DNA from: JBBRLA01 sp038231615
GTDB taxonomy: Bacteria; Myxococcota_A; Polyangia; Palsa-1104; JAEUJZ01
NCBI GenBank assembly: GCA_038231615.1
Contig: JBBRLA010000059.1
Location: 1-20,979, forward strand
Length of the DNA stretch: 20,979 nucleotides
Reading direction: 5' to 3'
Under the pieces are notes generated by a model, which searched no databases, was not told the DNA's origin, and saw only the letters and a program-made list of their open reading frames with translations. Position numbers and translations under genes: made by a program. Within the stretch, counting starts at the first letter, position 1; every line of letters starts with the position of its first letter. Of this stretch, positions 1-7,991 are shown piece by piece.

Positions 1-48
1 GACTCCCTGGACGCCGCCATCGCCGACATCGTCAGCCGCCTGAAGTAA
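1..48 (+). CDS. 3' end of an unidentified gene (partial)
   Basis: The first 48 bases read in frame as the last 15 residues of a protein (DSLDAAIADIVSRLK) followed by TAA. The codons are strongly G/C-ending, as in neighbouring genes, and the peptide is helix-like with alternating hydrophobic and charged residues. The rest of the gene lies outside the window, so no function can be assigned. It converges on the minus-strand gene that ends at 116. Confidence 0.5.
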   Translation, partial: DSLDAAIADIVSRLK

Positions 49-115
49 GGTCGGCCTCCGCTCCGGCCTGCGAATCTACCTTCAGGCCCTTTTGACTGCC
101 CTTATGTCTTTTGCT

Positions 116-469
116 TCACCCCCTTAGCACGGTATCCCCACCGGTGTCGAGGCAGCTTGGACGGAAGTCGAAAAGCTCCGCCTCCCTGGTGTACAGGCCG
201 TTGCTGGCCAGCCGGAACCCGCCGTACGCCGAGCCGGTGGGCAACACGGCGAAGTCCGCCACCGTCAGCCCAGCGAAAAGCGGGCACAATTGCTTCAAGG
301 CCCGCAACGCCTCGGGCGAGATCGGCCCAAAGTACAGCACCCCGGTCGCCATGGTCAGCACGTCCTTGGGCAGGTCCGAGGGCATGTGTCCCGCCAGGTA
401 CAGCGACCGGCTGCCGTGCCGCACCTCCTTGGACAGTTCCTCGTAAGCATACCACAGGTGTGCGCTCAC
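116..469 (-). CDS. Hypothetical protein, 117 aa
   Basis: This is a minus-strand open frame of 117 codons with coding-like G/C-rich third positions. The start is GTG (467-469), preceded by a weak GGGCGAG ribosome-binding sequence. The protein begins MSAHLWYAYEELSKEV and has no signal peptide or transmembrane segment. It mixes hydrophobic beta-like stretches (VLYFGPISPEALRALKQL) with charged helices, suggesting a small globular cytoplasmic protein. I do not recognise the family. It is divergent from the membrane protein starting at 525, with about 55 bp between, so both promoters must lie in 470-524. Confidence 0.55.
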   Translation of the reverse strand: MSAHLWYAYEELSKEVRHGSRSLYLAGHMPSDLPKDVLTMATGVLYFGPISPEALRALKQLCPLFAGLTVADFAVLPTGSAYGGFRLASNGLYTREAELFDFRPSCLDTGGDTVLRG

Positions 470-524
470 CTCGCCCTGACTGATCGGGTGGAGGGATCGA
501 CGCCTCTTATGCTAACATGAAACG

Positions 525-1076
525 ATGTCGGAAGCGTCAGTCGTGCACAAAGGCCACCACCGCTATCTGGCGTATCGCGTGTTCTGTTGCATGACCGTCA
601 TCGCGTTCATTACCACGGCACTCGGCGTGGCGTATGCGGACTGGCAGGGGCTGCTCATGGCGTACGCGATCTTGCCAACATTCGTGGGGCTCATGATGTG
701 CCTAAATCTGGCCACCTTCCACTTCGACTTTAGCATCTTCGGGCCGCTGCGGCGCACCGCGATGCCCAAAGAGAAGCCCCTTGCCAGGCAGGGCGGCGAT
801 GGGTCGGTGGGGTGGTATCAGGTCAAGGGCCCAATGTTTACCTGGATTGTGTTCCCTGCGGGCGTGGCCTTCCGCGGCCTGACCGGCGATGGGTTCATCC
901 CGTGGCAGCGGGTGAAGCGGGTGAAGCGGGTAAAGTGGCTCTGGGTCAGCGACATTAAAATCGAGCACGATTCTTCCGAAGTACGCAGCCCGGTGGTGAT
1001 GGGCGCGGCGGGGCTCTGGCACACGATCCGTACCGCACTTCTGCACACCGGGAGCAGCGCCCAGATCGACGAGTAG
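525..1076 (+). CDS. Two-TM membrane protein of unknown function
   Basis: This 183-residue protein has two hydrophobic helices near the N-terminus (about residues 17-37 and 42-62). A soluble domain of about 110 residues follows, rich in beta-type segments (SVGWYQVKGPMFTWIVFP), reminiscent of small bacterial PH-like membrane proteins, though no family motif is diagnostic. A near-perfect triplication of a 9-bp unit (gtgaagcgg) at about 910-937 encodes the basic run VKRVKRVK. The ATG at 525 has only a weak upstream ribosome-binding sequence. A putative -10-like TATGCT lies about 15 bases before it. Function unknown; the membrane topology is the only solid statement. Confidence 0.6.
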   Translation: MSEASVVHKGHHRYLAYRVFCCMTVIAFITTALGVAYADWQGLLMAYAILPTFVGLMMCLNLATFHFDFSIFGPLRRTAMPKEKPLARQGGDGSVGWYQVKGPMFTWIVFPAGVAFRGLTGDGFIPWQRVKRVKRVKWLWVSDIKIEHDSSEVRSPVVMGAAGLWHTIRTALLHTGSSAQIDE

Positions 1077-1124
1077 ACATCGACAATTCTCGCCCGTCGC
1101 CATTGTTGTCCACTGCTGCGTCTT

Positions 1125-1319
1125 CTACCTGGTCGCCTGGGCGGAGATGTCAAAGGTAATCGTGCGATCCGGCTCCATTTTGTCTCCATGGATCAAGATC
1201 AAACTCACCGTGCCCGGTCTGAGTGCCCGGGCAACCATTGGCGGGAACGGCACCGATGCGCTAAGATGGCCATCTAGATAGCGGGGTTGCCGAGATGTCG
1301 AAAGACACGCCCCACCTCA
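1125..1319 (-). pseudogene. Possible gene remnant (C-terminal fragment)
   Basis: The minus strand is open here for about 63 codons without a good start. Its last 30 residues look protein-like (for example PGTVSLILIHGDKMEPDRT, ending in TFDISAQATR and TAG). A run of beta-strand-like residues at the end of an open frame with no ATG at its head would fit the tail of a decayed gene. The open length is within what chance allows at this GC content, so this is a weak call. Nothing else was seen in 1077-1366. Confidence 0.2.
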
Positions 1320-1366
1320 TCAGAACGCAGGAATGTCGCCTCGCGCTTTGTCCACACCCATGGGCA

Positions 1367-1927
1367 TCAGAACAGCCCCAGGGCCAGAAACACCGCACCG
1401 CCCATGCCCAAAAGCAGGCTGACGTACCACAGCGGCCTCCGCCGGGTCAGCACCGCCATCGCCGCCATTGCAATGCCCACCTGGAAAAGCGTCACCCCGT
1501 TGGCCAGCGTCTTGTAGTGGTGCAGGTGGGCCGCCGAGGCCTGCTCGCTTTCGTGGGCCTTCTCTTCGATCTGGGCCTGCTCCTTCTTGTAGCCCTCGAT
1601 CCGGGCCAAAGACTCCGCCGGGAGTTCCTTGCCCAGGGCGGTCAAAAGGTCCCGGTTGGCCGAGAGCACCGTCAGCTTGATCCCCTTGGCCTGAAAATAG
1701 GACCACTGGTCGGCGGCCTGCATCTGCTCGATGACCGCCTCGTTGGCATGGTGCCCGGCGTGCAGGGCGCTGACCGCCGCCAGCACCGCGATCACCACCG
1801 AACTCAGGGCCACCCGCATCGCCAGCCGGTCGTGACCCCCGTGGGCGTGCCCGGCGGCCTTCTCAGCCTCTTGCTGGATGTGCTCGTGAAGGTGCTCCGT
1901 GGGGGCCTCGATCTCTTCCAATGGCAT
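1367..1927 (-). CDS. DUF4337 family membrane protein
   Basis: This 186-residue protein matches the plan of DUF4337 proteins. It has an acidic, His-rich N-terminus (MPLEEIEAPTEHLHEHIQQE), a transmembrane helix at about 37-58, and a family-like WSYFQAKGIK segment at about 75-84. A charged coiled-coil stretch (about 105-135) and two C-terminal membrane helices (about 143-161 and 166-186) follow. The start at 1927 is chosen because AAGGAGAG sits immediately upstream; the open frame continues further 5' (to 2038) but without a ribosome-binding site. The biochemical role of DUF4337 is unknown. It is divergent from the persulfide dioxygenase gene, 76 bp away. Confidence 0.8.
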   Translation of the reverse strand: MPLEEIEAPTEHLHEHIQQEAEKAAGHAHGGHDRLAMRVALSSVVIAVLAAVSALHAGHHANEAVIEQMQAADQWSYFQAKGIKLTVLSANRDLLTALGKELPAESLARIEGYKKEQAQIEEKAHESEQASAAHLHHYKTLANGVTLFQVGIAMAAMAVLTRRRPLWYVSLLLGMGGAVFLALGLF

Positions 1928-2003
1928 CTCTCCTTGGGTCGGATTGTAGCACCGGCATGGCCCCGGCGCGCAATCCGTGGTCTCCTTTGGGAAAGGAGCA
2001 GCC

Positions 2004-3038
2004 ATGCTATTTAGGGAATTAAACAGCGGCAAATGCAAGACCTACCTCATCGCCTGCGAGGAGACGCGGCGGGCGGCCCTCATCGACCCCGTGAAGGAGC
2101 GCATCGACCGCTACCTGGCGGTGCTGGCCTACTTCGGGCTCCAGCTCGACCTGGTGATCGACACCCATACCCACGCCGACCACCGCACCGCCTGCTTCGA
2201 GCTGAAGGAGATCACCTGCGCCAAGGTGATCATGCACCGCCGCGCCCCGGCCCCCCGGGTGGACTTGCACGTCGACGATCAGCAGGTGCTGCCGCTGGGC
2301 CGGCTTGCGCTGCGCTTCCTCTCGACACCAGGACACACCCCCGACGGGGTCAGCGTGTACGTGGACGGCAAGGTGTTCACCGGCGACACGCTCCTCATCC
2401 GCGGCACCGGGCGCTGCGACTTCGCCGGGGGGGACGCCGGCCAGCAGTTCGACTCGGTCACCGGCAAGCTCTTCACCCTGCCCGATGAGACGCTGGTCTT
2501 CCCGGCCCACGACTACCGGGGCAACACCCAGTCCACCGTCTTTGACGAGCGCACCAAGAACCCGCGCCTCTGTGGCCGCACCCGCGAGCAATACATCGAC
2601 CTGATGGACCACCTGGGGCTGCCCCTGCCGGAAAAGATCCAGGAGGTGCTCCAGCCCAACCAGTCGGCCCTGGACGACGATCGTTTGCACTTCCCCACCC
2701 TGGCCGAGCTGCACCAGGTGCGGCAGCTTGCGCCCGCCGCGGTAAGCGCGCTGTGCGGCCCTTCGCCGCCGCTCCTGCTCGATGTGCGCGAGCCCGAGGA
2801 GTACACCGGCGAGCTGGGGCACATCCCGGGGAGCCTGCTCATCCCCCTTTCGGAGCTGCCGGCGCGGACCTGCGAGATCGAGGGTCACAAGGACCGGCAG
2901 GTGGTCACCATCTGCCGGGCCGGGGTGCGCAGCTCGACGGCGGCGGCGATCCTCACCGGCCTGGGCTTCGAGCACGTCATGAACCTCAAGGGCGGGATGC
3001 TGGACTGGAACGAGCAGGGGCTGCCCGTCGAGAGGTGA
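2004..3038 (+). CDS. Persulfide dioxygenase (ETHE1-like) fused to rhodanese
   Basis: This 344-residue protein has an N-terminal metallo-beta-lactamase-fold persulfide dioxygenase domain. It carries THTHADH (residues 54-60), GHTPDG (His 111), TGDTL (Asp 128), RGTGRCDFAGGDA and PAHDY (His 169). The C-terminal rhodanese domain (about 245-344) has the active-site loop CRAGVRS, with Cys 304. In characterised ETHE1/rhodanese fusions the dioxygenase oxidises glutathione persulfide to sulfite and the rhodanese moves sulfane sulfur. All catalytic residues appear intact, so an active sulfide-detoxification enzyme in the cytoplasm is expected. The start at 2004 is favoured over the upstream in-frame 1977 because AAAGGAG lies 6 bases before it. 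Confidence 0.93.
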   Translation: MLFRELNSGKCKTYLIACEETRRAALIDPVKERIDRYLAVLAYFGLQLDLVIDTHTHADHRTACFELKEITCAKVIMHRRAPAPRVDLHVDDQQVLPLGRLALRFLSTPGHTPDGVSVYVDGKVFTGDTLLIRGTGRCDFAGGDAGQQFDSVTGKLFTLPDETLVFPAHDYRGNTQSTVFDERTKNPRLCGRTREQYIDLMDHLGLPLPEKIQEVLQPNQSALDDDRLHFPTLAELHQVRQLAPAAVSALCGPSPPLLLDVREPEEYTGELGHIPGSLLIPLSELPARTCEIEGHKDRQVVTICRAGVRSSTAAAILTGLGFEHVMNLKGGMLDWNEQGLPVER

Positions 3039-3097
3039 CCCGCGATGACCAGCCGACCCGCCTCGGGAAGCTTGACTTCGCCGGCCAGGTCGGGTAA

Positions 3098-3115
3098 TTA
3101 CGGCGGACCCCGTAA
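3098..3115. other. Short inverted repeat upstream of rpsU
   Basis: TTACGG and CCGTAA are separated by six bases, between the persulfide dioxygenase stop and the bS21 start. No T-run follows, so a terminator is unlikely. It could be an operator or a leader hairpin for rpsU, but it may be chance. Confidence 0.25.
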
Positions 3116-3157
3116 CCCATATGGATGGGAAATCTCGGCAGGAAGGGGGTGTGTTCA

Positions 3158-3364
3158 TTGCTAGGACGACCGCTCGAAGTTGAAGTTCGCGACAGCCTGG
3201 AGAAGGCGATCAAAATCCTCAAGCAGAAGATGTCGAAAGAGGGCATCCTGCAAGAGGTCAAGCGCCGCCGCTTCTACGAGAAGCCCAGTGTCAAGAAGAA
3301 GCGCAAGATGCGCGAGGCCCGCAAACGCCGCCGCCGCGAGATGAAGCGCCGTGGGGCGAAGTAG
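3158..3364 (+). CDS. rpsU: Ribosomal protein bS21
   Basis: This is a small, highly basic protein with the bS21 signature. RPLEVEVRDSLEKAIKILK is followed by KEGILQEVKRRRFYEKPSV and a lysine/arginine tail ending RRREMKRRGAK. Small-subunit protein bS21 acts near the anti-Shine-Dalgarno region in translation initiation. I place the start at TTG 3158, giving 68 residues, which suits the family and sits about 8 bases after GGAAGGGGG. An in-frame ATG exists at 3125 but would add a non-family N-terminus and place the ribosome-binding site inside the gene. The last 14 bases overlap the downstream hydrolase gene, suggesting co-transcription. Confidence 0.88.
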   Translation: MLGRPLEVEVRDSLEKAIKILKQKMSKEGILQEVKRRRFYEKPSVKKKRKMREARKRRRREMKRRGAK

Positions 3365-4265
3365 GCCGCAAGGTCTCTTCGCAGCCATCGGGTTCATCCC
3401 GGTCCTTTTCCTGCACCCAATCATCCTCCTGTTCACCCTCGGGGCGCTCCTCTCCGCGTGCTTGCCACCGGAGTGGGGCGCCAACGCCATCCTGCATCCG
3501 CAGCGCCGGGCGCTCACGCCCATCATGACCCCCGTCCATGAAGACTTCCGCTTCGAAAGCCAGGGAGCGCAGCTCCGCGGCTGGCTCTTCCGCGGGACGC
3601 CGCCCCGCCGCGGCCTCATCGTCTACCTGCACGGCGTCGGCGACAACCGCCTCTCGGGGGTGGGCGTGGCAGCGCGCTTCGGCCCCCGGGGCTACGACGT
3701 CGTGTCCTACGACAGCCGCGCCCATGGCGAATCCACCGGCGGCGATTGTACCTACGGGTTCCGCGAGAAGCGCGACCTGTCCCGGGCACTCGACGAGCTT
3801 CATGCGGACCACGCCATCCTCTTCGGTTCGTCGATGGGCGCCGCGGTGGCCCTCCTTGCGGCGGCGGACGATCCCCGGGTGCGCGGGGTCATCGTCCAGT
3901 CGCCCTTTGCCTCGATGCGCGACGTGATCCACGACATGGCCCCCTTCTTCGCCTTCAGCGGGCAGGTGGACTCGGCGCTTTCCCTGGCCGAGCGGAAGGC
4001 CGACTTCCGCGCCGACCAGGTGGTCCCCGAAGATGCGTCCCGGCGCATCCGCGTCCCGGTGCTGATCCTTCACGGCGACCACGACCACAAGATCCCCCTG
4101 TCCCACGCCCGGCGCATCTACGACGCCCTGCCCGGCAGGCGGGAGCTTGTGGTGCTGCCCGGCGCCGGACACAACGACGTGCTGGCCCGCGAAGAGTCAT
4201 GGACCGCCATCAGCCGCTTCCTGGCGACGCTGCCCCCGGAATCCGCGGAAACGCCCCGGCCCTGA
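3351..4265 (+). CDS. Alpha/beta hydrolase, predicted lipoprotein
   Basis: This 304-residue alpha/beta-hydrolase of the serine aminopeptidase/lipase-like (S33) type has the oxyanion region YLHGVGDNR (92-100) and a nucleophile elbow GSSMG (Ser 161). The acid is in HGDHDHKIP (Asp 245) and the catalytic His in GAGHND (His 274). The N-terminus is a long hydrophobic segment ending LLSAC, a lipobox with Cys 37, so it is probably a lipid-anchored envelope protein. The start is GTG 3351, inside the end of rpsU, implying translational coupling. The substrate cannot be told from sequence. Linking a ribosomal protein gene to an envelope hydrolase is unusual. Confidence 0.85.
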   Translation: MGRSRPQGLFAAIGFIPVLFLHPIILLFTLGALLSACLPPEWGANAILHPQRRALTPIMTPVHEDFRFESQGAQLRGWLFRGTPPRRGLIVYLHGVGDNRLSGVGVAARFGPRGYDVVSYDSRAHGESTGGDCTYGFREKRDLSRALDELHADHAILFGSSMGAAVALLAAADDPRVRGVIVQSPFASMRDVIHDMAPFFAFSGQVDSALSLAERKADFRADQVVPEDASRRIRVPVLILHGDHDHKIPLSHARRIYDALPGRRELVVLPGAGHNDVLAREESWTAISRFLATLPPESAETPRP

Positions 4266-4310
4266 ATTCCGCTACCGCCCCCGTCGGCCCCGCGGTATAA
4301 ACACAGCATC

Positions 4311-5990
4311 ATGTCGTCGCCCCGTCACCGGCCGCTCCCCGCCCTGCATCTCCCCGCGCTGCTTGTGTCCGCCCTGGCCCTTTGGCCCCATCCCGCCGCC
4401 GCGGGGCACGACGAGGAGATCGCCCTGTCCAGCGTGCTTGCCCGGGCCCACGACCGCACCGACATCTCCGGCCTCCTGCGCATGATGACCGCCGACGAGC
4501 GCGACCGCGCCACCCACGCCGGCCTCGAAGGCCAGTTCGAACGCCACCTCTTTGCCCTGGGCGTGACCCAGGGGGTGGCCTGCGCTCAAATGGACGCCCG
4601 CCCCGGCGACCCCTACCTTCCCGCCCTGGACGAATACCGCTGCGGCGTACTCTGCCGCCTGGGCGAATACACCGTCCGCGTAACCATGTCCCCCCCGGAC
4701 CCCAAGGTGGTGCTCCCCACCCCTTTGCCGGGTCACATCGAGCGCCTCTTCCTGGCCTCGCCGCTCCTCGATGACACCCCCTTTTGCTGGCCCTTTTCCT
4801 TGGCCAGCGCCGGGCGCTTCCTCTTTGGGCTGCTCCTCCTGGTGCTCCTGGCCGCGCACCGCGGCCTGCGCTGGGCGTTCCCCTTCGCCTTCAGGCTGAC
4901 CTTCGATCCCGGCGCCCTGTGGCCGCTGCGACCGGCCCGCGCCGCCCTGTACCGCCTCTTCGACCGGTTCTGGTATCAGGGTTTTCCCCGAAAAGCCCCC
5001 GCCCCCTCCCTGGACCTGCATCGGGCCCTGTACCACGGGGTCTTCCTTTTGCGCCTGTGCGGCGCGCTGGCCGTGATCGGCCTCTTCCTGCCGCTCTTTG
5101 CCTGCTTCGGACCGGCGCCGCGGTGGGGCCATGCGGCGATGCGACTGGGCGAAGGGTTTTTCCTTTTCCTGGGCCTGGGGCATTTCCTCTCGGCCCTGGC
5201 CGACTTCCACCGCCCCGGCCGCCGGCCCCTCTGGCTGCCGGCAATCGCCAGCGTCGTGCTGATCCTCTCAGGGCTCTTCCTGCTGAGCCATTCCGTGCTC
5301 GATGAAGATGCCCTGTCCGGGGTGCTGCCCCACCTGCGCCCTCGGCGGCAGCTGGGCACCTATGAGCTTCCCCTGGCCCCCGCCGGGGTCCCGGCCTACG
5401 TCCGCCGCGGGGACGGGCCGGTCCTCGACCTGGTGCTCCAGCACGACGACGGCAGAAGCTGCCACGGCCCCGCCCCCACCTCGTGCCGTGGCTTCGGCGC
5501 CCAGGTGGTCGCCCCGGCGGACGGGATGGTGGTGGAGGCGGCTGACGGCCACGCCGACCAGGACCTGGGCCAGCGCGACCGCGAGCACCCCACCGGCAAC
5601 CACCTCGTCCTGAAGACCGGGCCAGCCGGACGGAACGGACAAACCGGGCAGGAATTCATCCTCCTGTCCCACCTCATGCGCGGCAGCGTGGAGGTCCGCC
5701 CCGGCCAGAAGGTCCACGCCGGCCAGCCCCTGGCCCGCCTGGGCAACTCCGGGGACAGCGACGAACCGCACCTGTCCTTTTCGATCCTGCCCGCGCCCAC
5801 GCCCCTGCCCCCCGCGGTCCCGGCCCTCCCCTGCGGCGCCGCCTTCGACGAGGAAAGCACCCGCAGCCCGCGGATCTTCCTGTCCCGCTTCCGGGTCCAC
5901 TCCCTCCTCGGCCCCCGCGACATCCAGGACGCGCCCCCCCTGCCCGGACAGCGGATCTCGTCATCTCGGCCCCCGGGCCTGCCTCGCTGA
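4311..5990 (+). CDS. Multi-pass membrane protein with degenerate M23/LytM domain
   Basis: This 559-residue protein has a cleavable-looking signal peptide ending PAAAG (about residue 32) and a first extracytoplasmic region with four Cys (91, 111, 115, 159). Four hydrophobic helices follow (about 166-182, 245-265, 281-297, 310-327), then a C-terminal M23-like domain (about 366-492). The LytM fold landmarks are visible: APADGMVVEAADG, GNHLVLKTG, LLSHLMRGSVEVRPGQKV and GNSGDSDEPHLSF. The conserved HLHF is HLSF here (His 487 kept, second His replaced by Ser), and the first H/D zinc ligands are not clear, so hydrolytic activity is doubtful. A structural or regulatory cell-wall role is more likely. 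It ends 14 bp from the convergent gene at 6005. Confidence 0.75.
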   Translation: MSSPRHRPLPALHLPALLVSALALWPHPAAAGHDEEIALSSVLARAHDRTDISGLLRMMTADERDRATHAGLEGQFERHLFALGVTQGVACAQMDARPGDPYLPALDEYRCGVLCRLGEYTVRVTMSPPDPKVVLPTPLPGHIERLFLASPLLDDTPFCWPFSLASAGRFLFGLLLLVLLAAHRGLRWAFPFAFRLTFDPGALWPLRPARAALYRLFDRFWYQGFPRKAPAPSLDLHRALYHGVFLLRLCGALAVIGLFLPLFACFGPAPRWGHAAMRLGEGFFLFLGLGHFLSALADFHRPGRRPLWLPAIASVVLILSGLFLLSHSVLDEDALSGVLPHLRPRRQLGTYELPLAPAGVPAYVRRGDGPVLDLVLQHDDGRSCHGPAPTSCRGFGAQVVAPADGMVVEAADGHADQDLGQRDREHPTGNHLVLKTGPAGRNGQTGQEFILLSHLMRGSVEVRPGQKVHAGQPLARLGNSGDSDEPHLSFSILPAPTPLPPAVPALPCGAAFDEESTRSPRIFLSRFRVHSLLGPRDIQDAPPLPGQRISSSRPPGLPR

Positions 5991-6004
5991 CCCATTCCAT
6001 GAAC

Positions 6005-7900
6005 CTATTGAATGATCGGTACCACCTGCTCGGTCCACTGGGCGATGTGGTTGTTGGTCGAGGGGTCCTGGCCGGGGATCCAGAACGGCGGCGCGCTGGG
6101 ATCGTCGGTCAGCACTTCCCCCTTCGGGGTCACCGCCGCCATCCAGAGCTGCGGCCGGTCCTTGTCGACCAGGCGCAGGCCGTAGTTCCGCTTCGACGAG
6201 AAGGTCAGCCACATGACGCTGCCGCCGCCGCTCTTCTGCACAAAGGGGCTGAAGCGCGGCCACGAACTGGTCAGGTCTCCCGTGGTGTCCGTCGGGCCCT
6301 TCCCGTTCATCCGCACAAGCTCGACCTCCTTGGCGCCGGCCACCGCGGGGGACAGGAAGATGCGCGCCCGGGGGTTGTTGTAGACGCTGCAATCCTCGAC
6401 CTTGGCGGGACATTCGACACGGTTGTACGCGACAAAAAGGTCGTCCGGCGACACCGACGGATAGTAGCTCGACCGACCGGTTTTCCACGGGGCCAGGGTC
6501 ACCGGGGTGGAAAACGTCGTCCCGTTCCAGCGCAAAAGGGCAATCTCGGTCTGAGACACGTAGAGTTCAAAGGGGTCCCCATCGGTGACCTGGGGCTTAG
6601 GCAGCGGGTCCAAAAAGCGCGTCACCGCCAGCATCCGCCCCGAAAGCGACCAGTCCGGGTGGGTCGCCGTGCCGCCGGTGTCGATGCGGGCGATCCGCTC
6701 GGCCCCGCTCTTGGCGTCGAGCAGGCGCAGGGTGCCGCGCAGCGCCGAGACGAAGCTCGTCCCGTCGGGGCCGTAGCTCTGGAAGTTGGAGAACTGCCGC
6801 TCGGTGTTGGACTTGCCCAAGGTGGTGTCGATCCGCGTCAGCGTGGCCTTCTTCTGCCCCACGTCGAACTGTAAGAGGTCCGAGACGTGCCCGCCCCCCA
6901 GCACCATCGAAAGCTTGTCCCCGGCGTGGGACAGGGCGTGGCAGCCGACGCACTGCCGGGTCTCGCCGCGGCTGTCCGGCGGGGATTCTTGTGAGGTGAA
7001 GAAGGACTCGACTTTTCCGCTGGACAGGTCCAGGCGGAAGATGCCGCTTCCGTCGCTCTGGCTGCCGGTGGCGGTCCAGTAGTAGATGCCGCCGAAAAGG
7101 TCTGCCGCGGTGAAGGCGACGTGCAGCGGCGGGCTTTCCCCCACGGTCTTGTCCGCCGGAGAAAGGCCGCGCACCGTCACCCTGACCGGGTCCGCCGCGC
7201 TGTCCAGGTTCGAATACGCAAGGGCGTTCCACAGGTCCCGCGGCAGAGTGAAGGCACAGCCGGTGCCGCCGCTGGGGGCGACACACGGCGTGTAGATGAC
7301 CAGGTCCAGGGTGGAAGTGCTGTGCAGGGTGATCTGGAAGATCGAGTTGCCTTTACTGCCCTTCTGCCACTGGATCTCCAGGGAGCCCAGGTTGGGCGGC
7401 ATCAGCACCCGGTCATAGGGATACACCAGCGCCGGGACCTGCCCATTTTCCGGCGCCGGGCCCTGGAACTGCCCCGGGGTGGCGCCCTGCGCCCCATCCG
7501 CCACCACCTGTCGCGACAGATGCAGGATCACCAGAGCGCTGCCGCTTTGCCCGCCCGAGGCGGCGGTGACCTTCCCGTTGGCGCCGAAGGGGCCGGCCAC
7601 CAGGGTCGAGCCATCCTGGAACGATCCCAGGCGCGGGTTGTTGCTGGACCACATCACCCGGTCGCTGACCGTCTCCTCATGGCCATCGTCGAACGAGCCG
7701 ATGGCCTCGAAGCGCTGCGTGGTGGGTTGGTTGGCGTTGGCATTGCCAATCTCGAGCGTCACCTGGTCCGGCACCACCCGCAGGCCGGCCAGGCCCACCA
7801 GGGAAGGGGGATTGCCGCTCATCCCGCCGCCGAACAAGGTCTGGTCACAGCTCGCCGTGCCAAGGCACAGGAACAGGGCGATTGTACCAAAACACCGCAT
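6005..7900 (-). CDS. Lipoprotein with beta-propeller-like repeats and one heme-c motif
   Basis: This 631-residue protein has a lipoprotein signal (MRCFGTIALFLCLGTASC, Cys 18). An Ig/BIG2-like region (about 40-127, LRVVPDQVTLEIG) comes next, then a long beta-rich region with TolB/WD40-like blades (GSGIFRLDLSSGKVESF, HPDWSLSGRMLAVTRF, SYYPSVSPDDLFVAYN). CVGCH (317-321), a c-type heme attachment motif, is embedded between blades. The distal Met ligand cannot be assigned. The start at 7900 is set by GGAGG and the signal peptide; the frame is open further upstream without signal. It lies 91 bp downstream of the Cys-rich lipoprotein gene in the same direction, suggesting one envelope operon. An outer-membrane or periplasmic binding or redox role is inferred. 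Confidence 0.8.
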   Translation of the reverse strand: MRCFGTIALFLCLGTASCDQTLFGGGMSGNPPSLVGLAGLRVVPDQVTLEIGNANANQPTTQRFEAIGSFDDGHEETVSDRVMWSSNNPRLGSFQDGSTLVAGPFGANGKVTAASGGQSGSALVILHLSRQVVADGAQGATPGQFQGPAPENGQVPALVYPYDRVLMPPNLGSLEIQWQKGSKGNSIFQITLHSTSTLDLVIYTPCVAPSGGTGCAFTLPRDLWNALAYSNLDSAADPVRVTVRGLSPADKTVGESPPLHVAFTAADLFGGIYYWTATGSQSDGSGIFRLDLSSGKVESFFTSQESPPDSRGETRQCVGCHALSHAGDKLSMVLGGGHVSDLLQFDVGQKKATLTRIDTTLGKSNTERQFSNFQSYGPDGTSFVSALRGTLRLLDAKSGAERIARIDTGGTATHPDWSLSGRMLAVTRFLDPLPKPQVTDGDPFELYVSQTEIALLRWNGTTFSTPVTLAPWKTGRSSYYPSVSPDDLFVAYNRVECPAKVEDCSVYNNPRARIFLSPAVAGAKEVELVRMNGKGPTDTTGDLTSSWPRFSPFVQKSGGGSVMWLTFSSKRNYGLRLVDKDRPQLWMAAVTPKGEVLTDDPSAPPFWIPGQDPSTNNHIAQWTEQVVPIIQ

Positions 7901-7991
7901 GGGCCCTCCGGATCGCGTACAGGAACCGTCGACACCGTGAGGGTAGCACAACCCGGCACAGGGGCCAGCTTGTCTCCTTGGGGAATCGGAA

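Noticed and set aside
2019..3158. Long minus-strand open frame opposite the persulfide dioxygenase
   Set aside because: It mirrors a gene with complete catalytic motifs; the translation is low-complexity Gly/Arg/Val/His and is a by-product of high GC.
4272..5210. Minus-strand 312-codon frame opposite the M23-like gene
   Set aside because: Gly/Gln/Glu-rich shadow translation without motifs; the plus strand has signal peptide, helices and LytM motifs.
5999..6874. Plus-strand frame opposite the propeller lipoprotein (also 7121-8137)
   Set aside because: Arg/Gly/His-rich shadow; the minus strand has a lipobox, blades and CVGCH.
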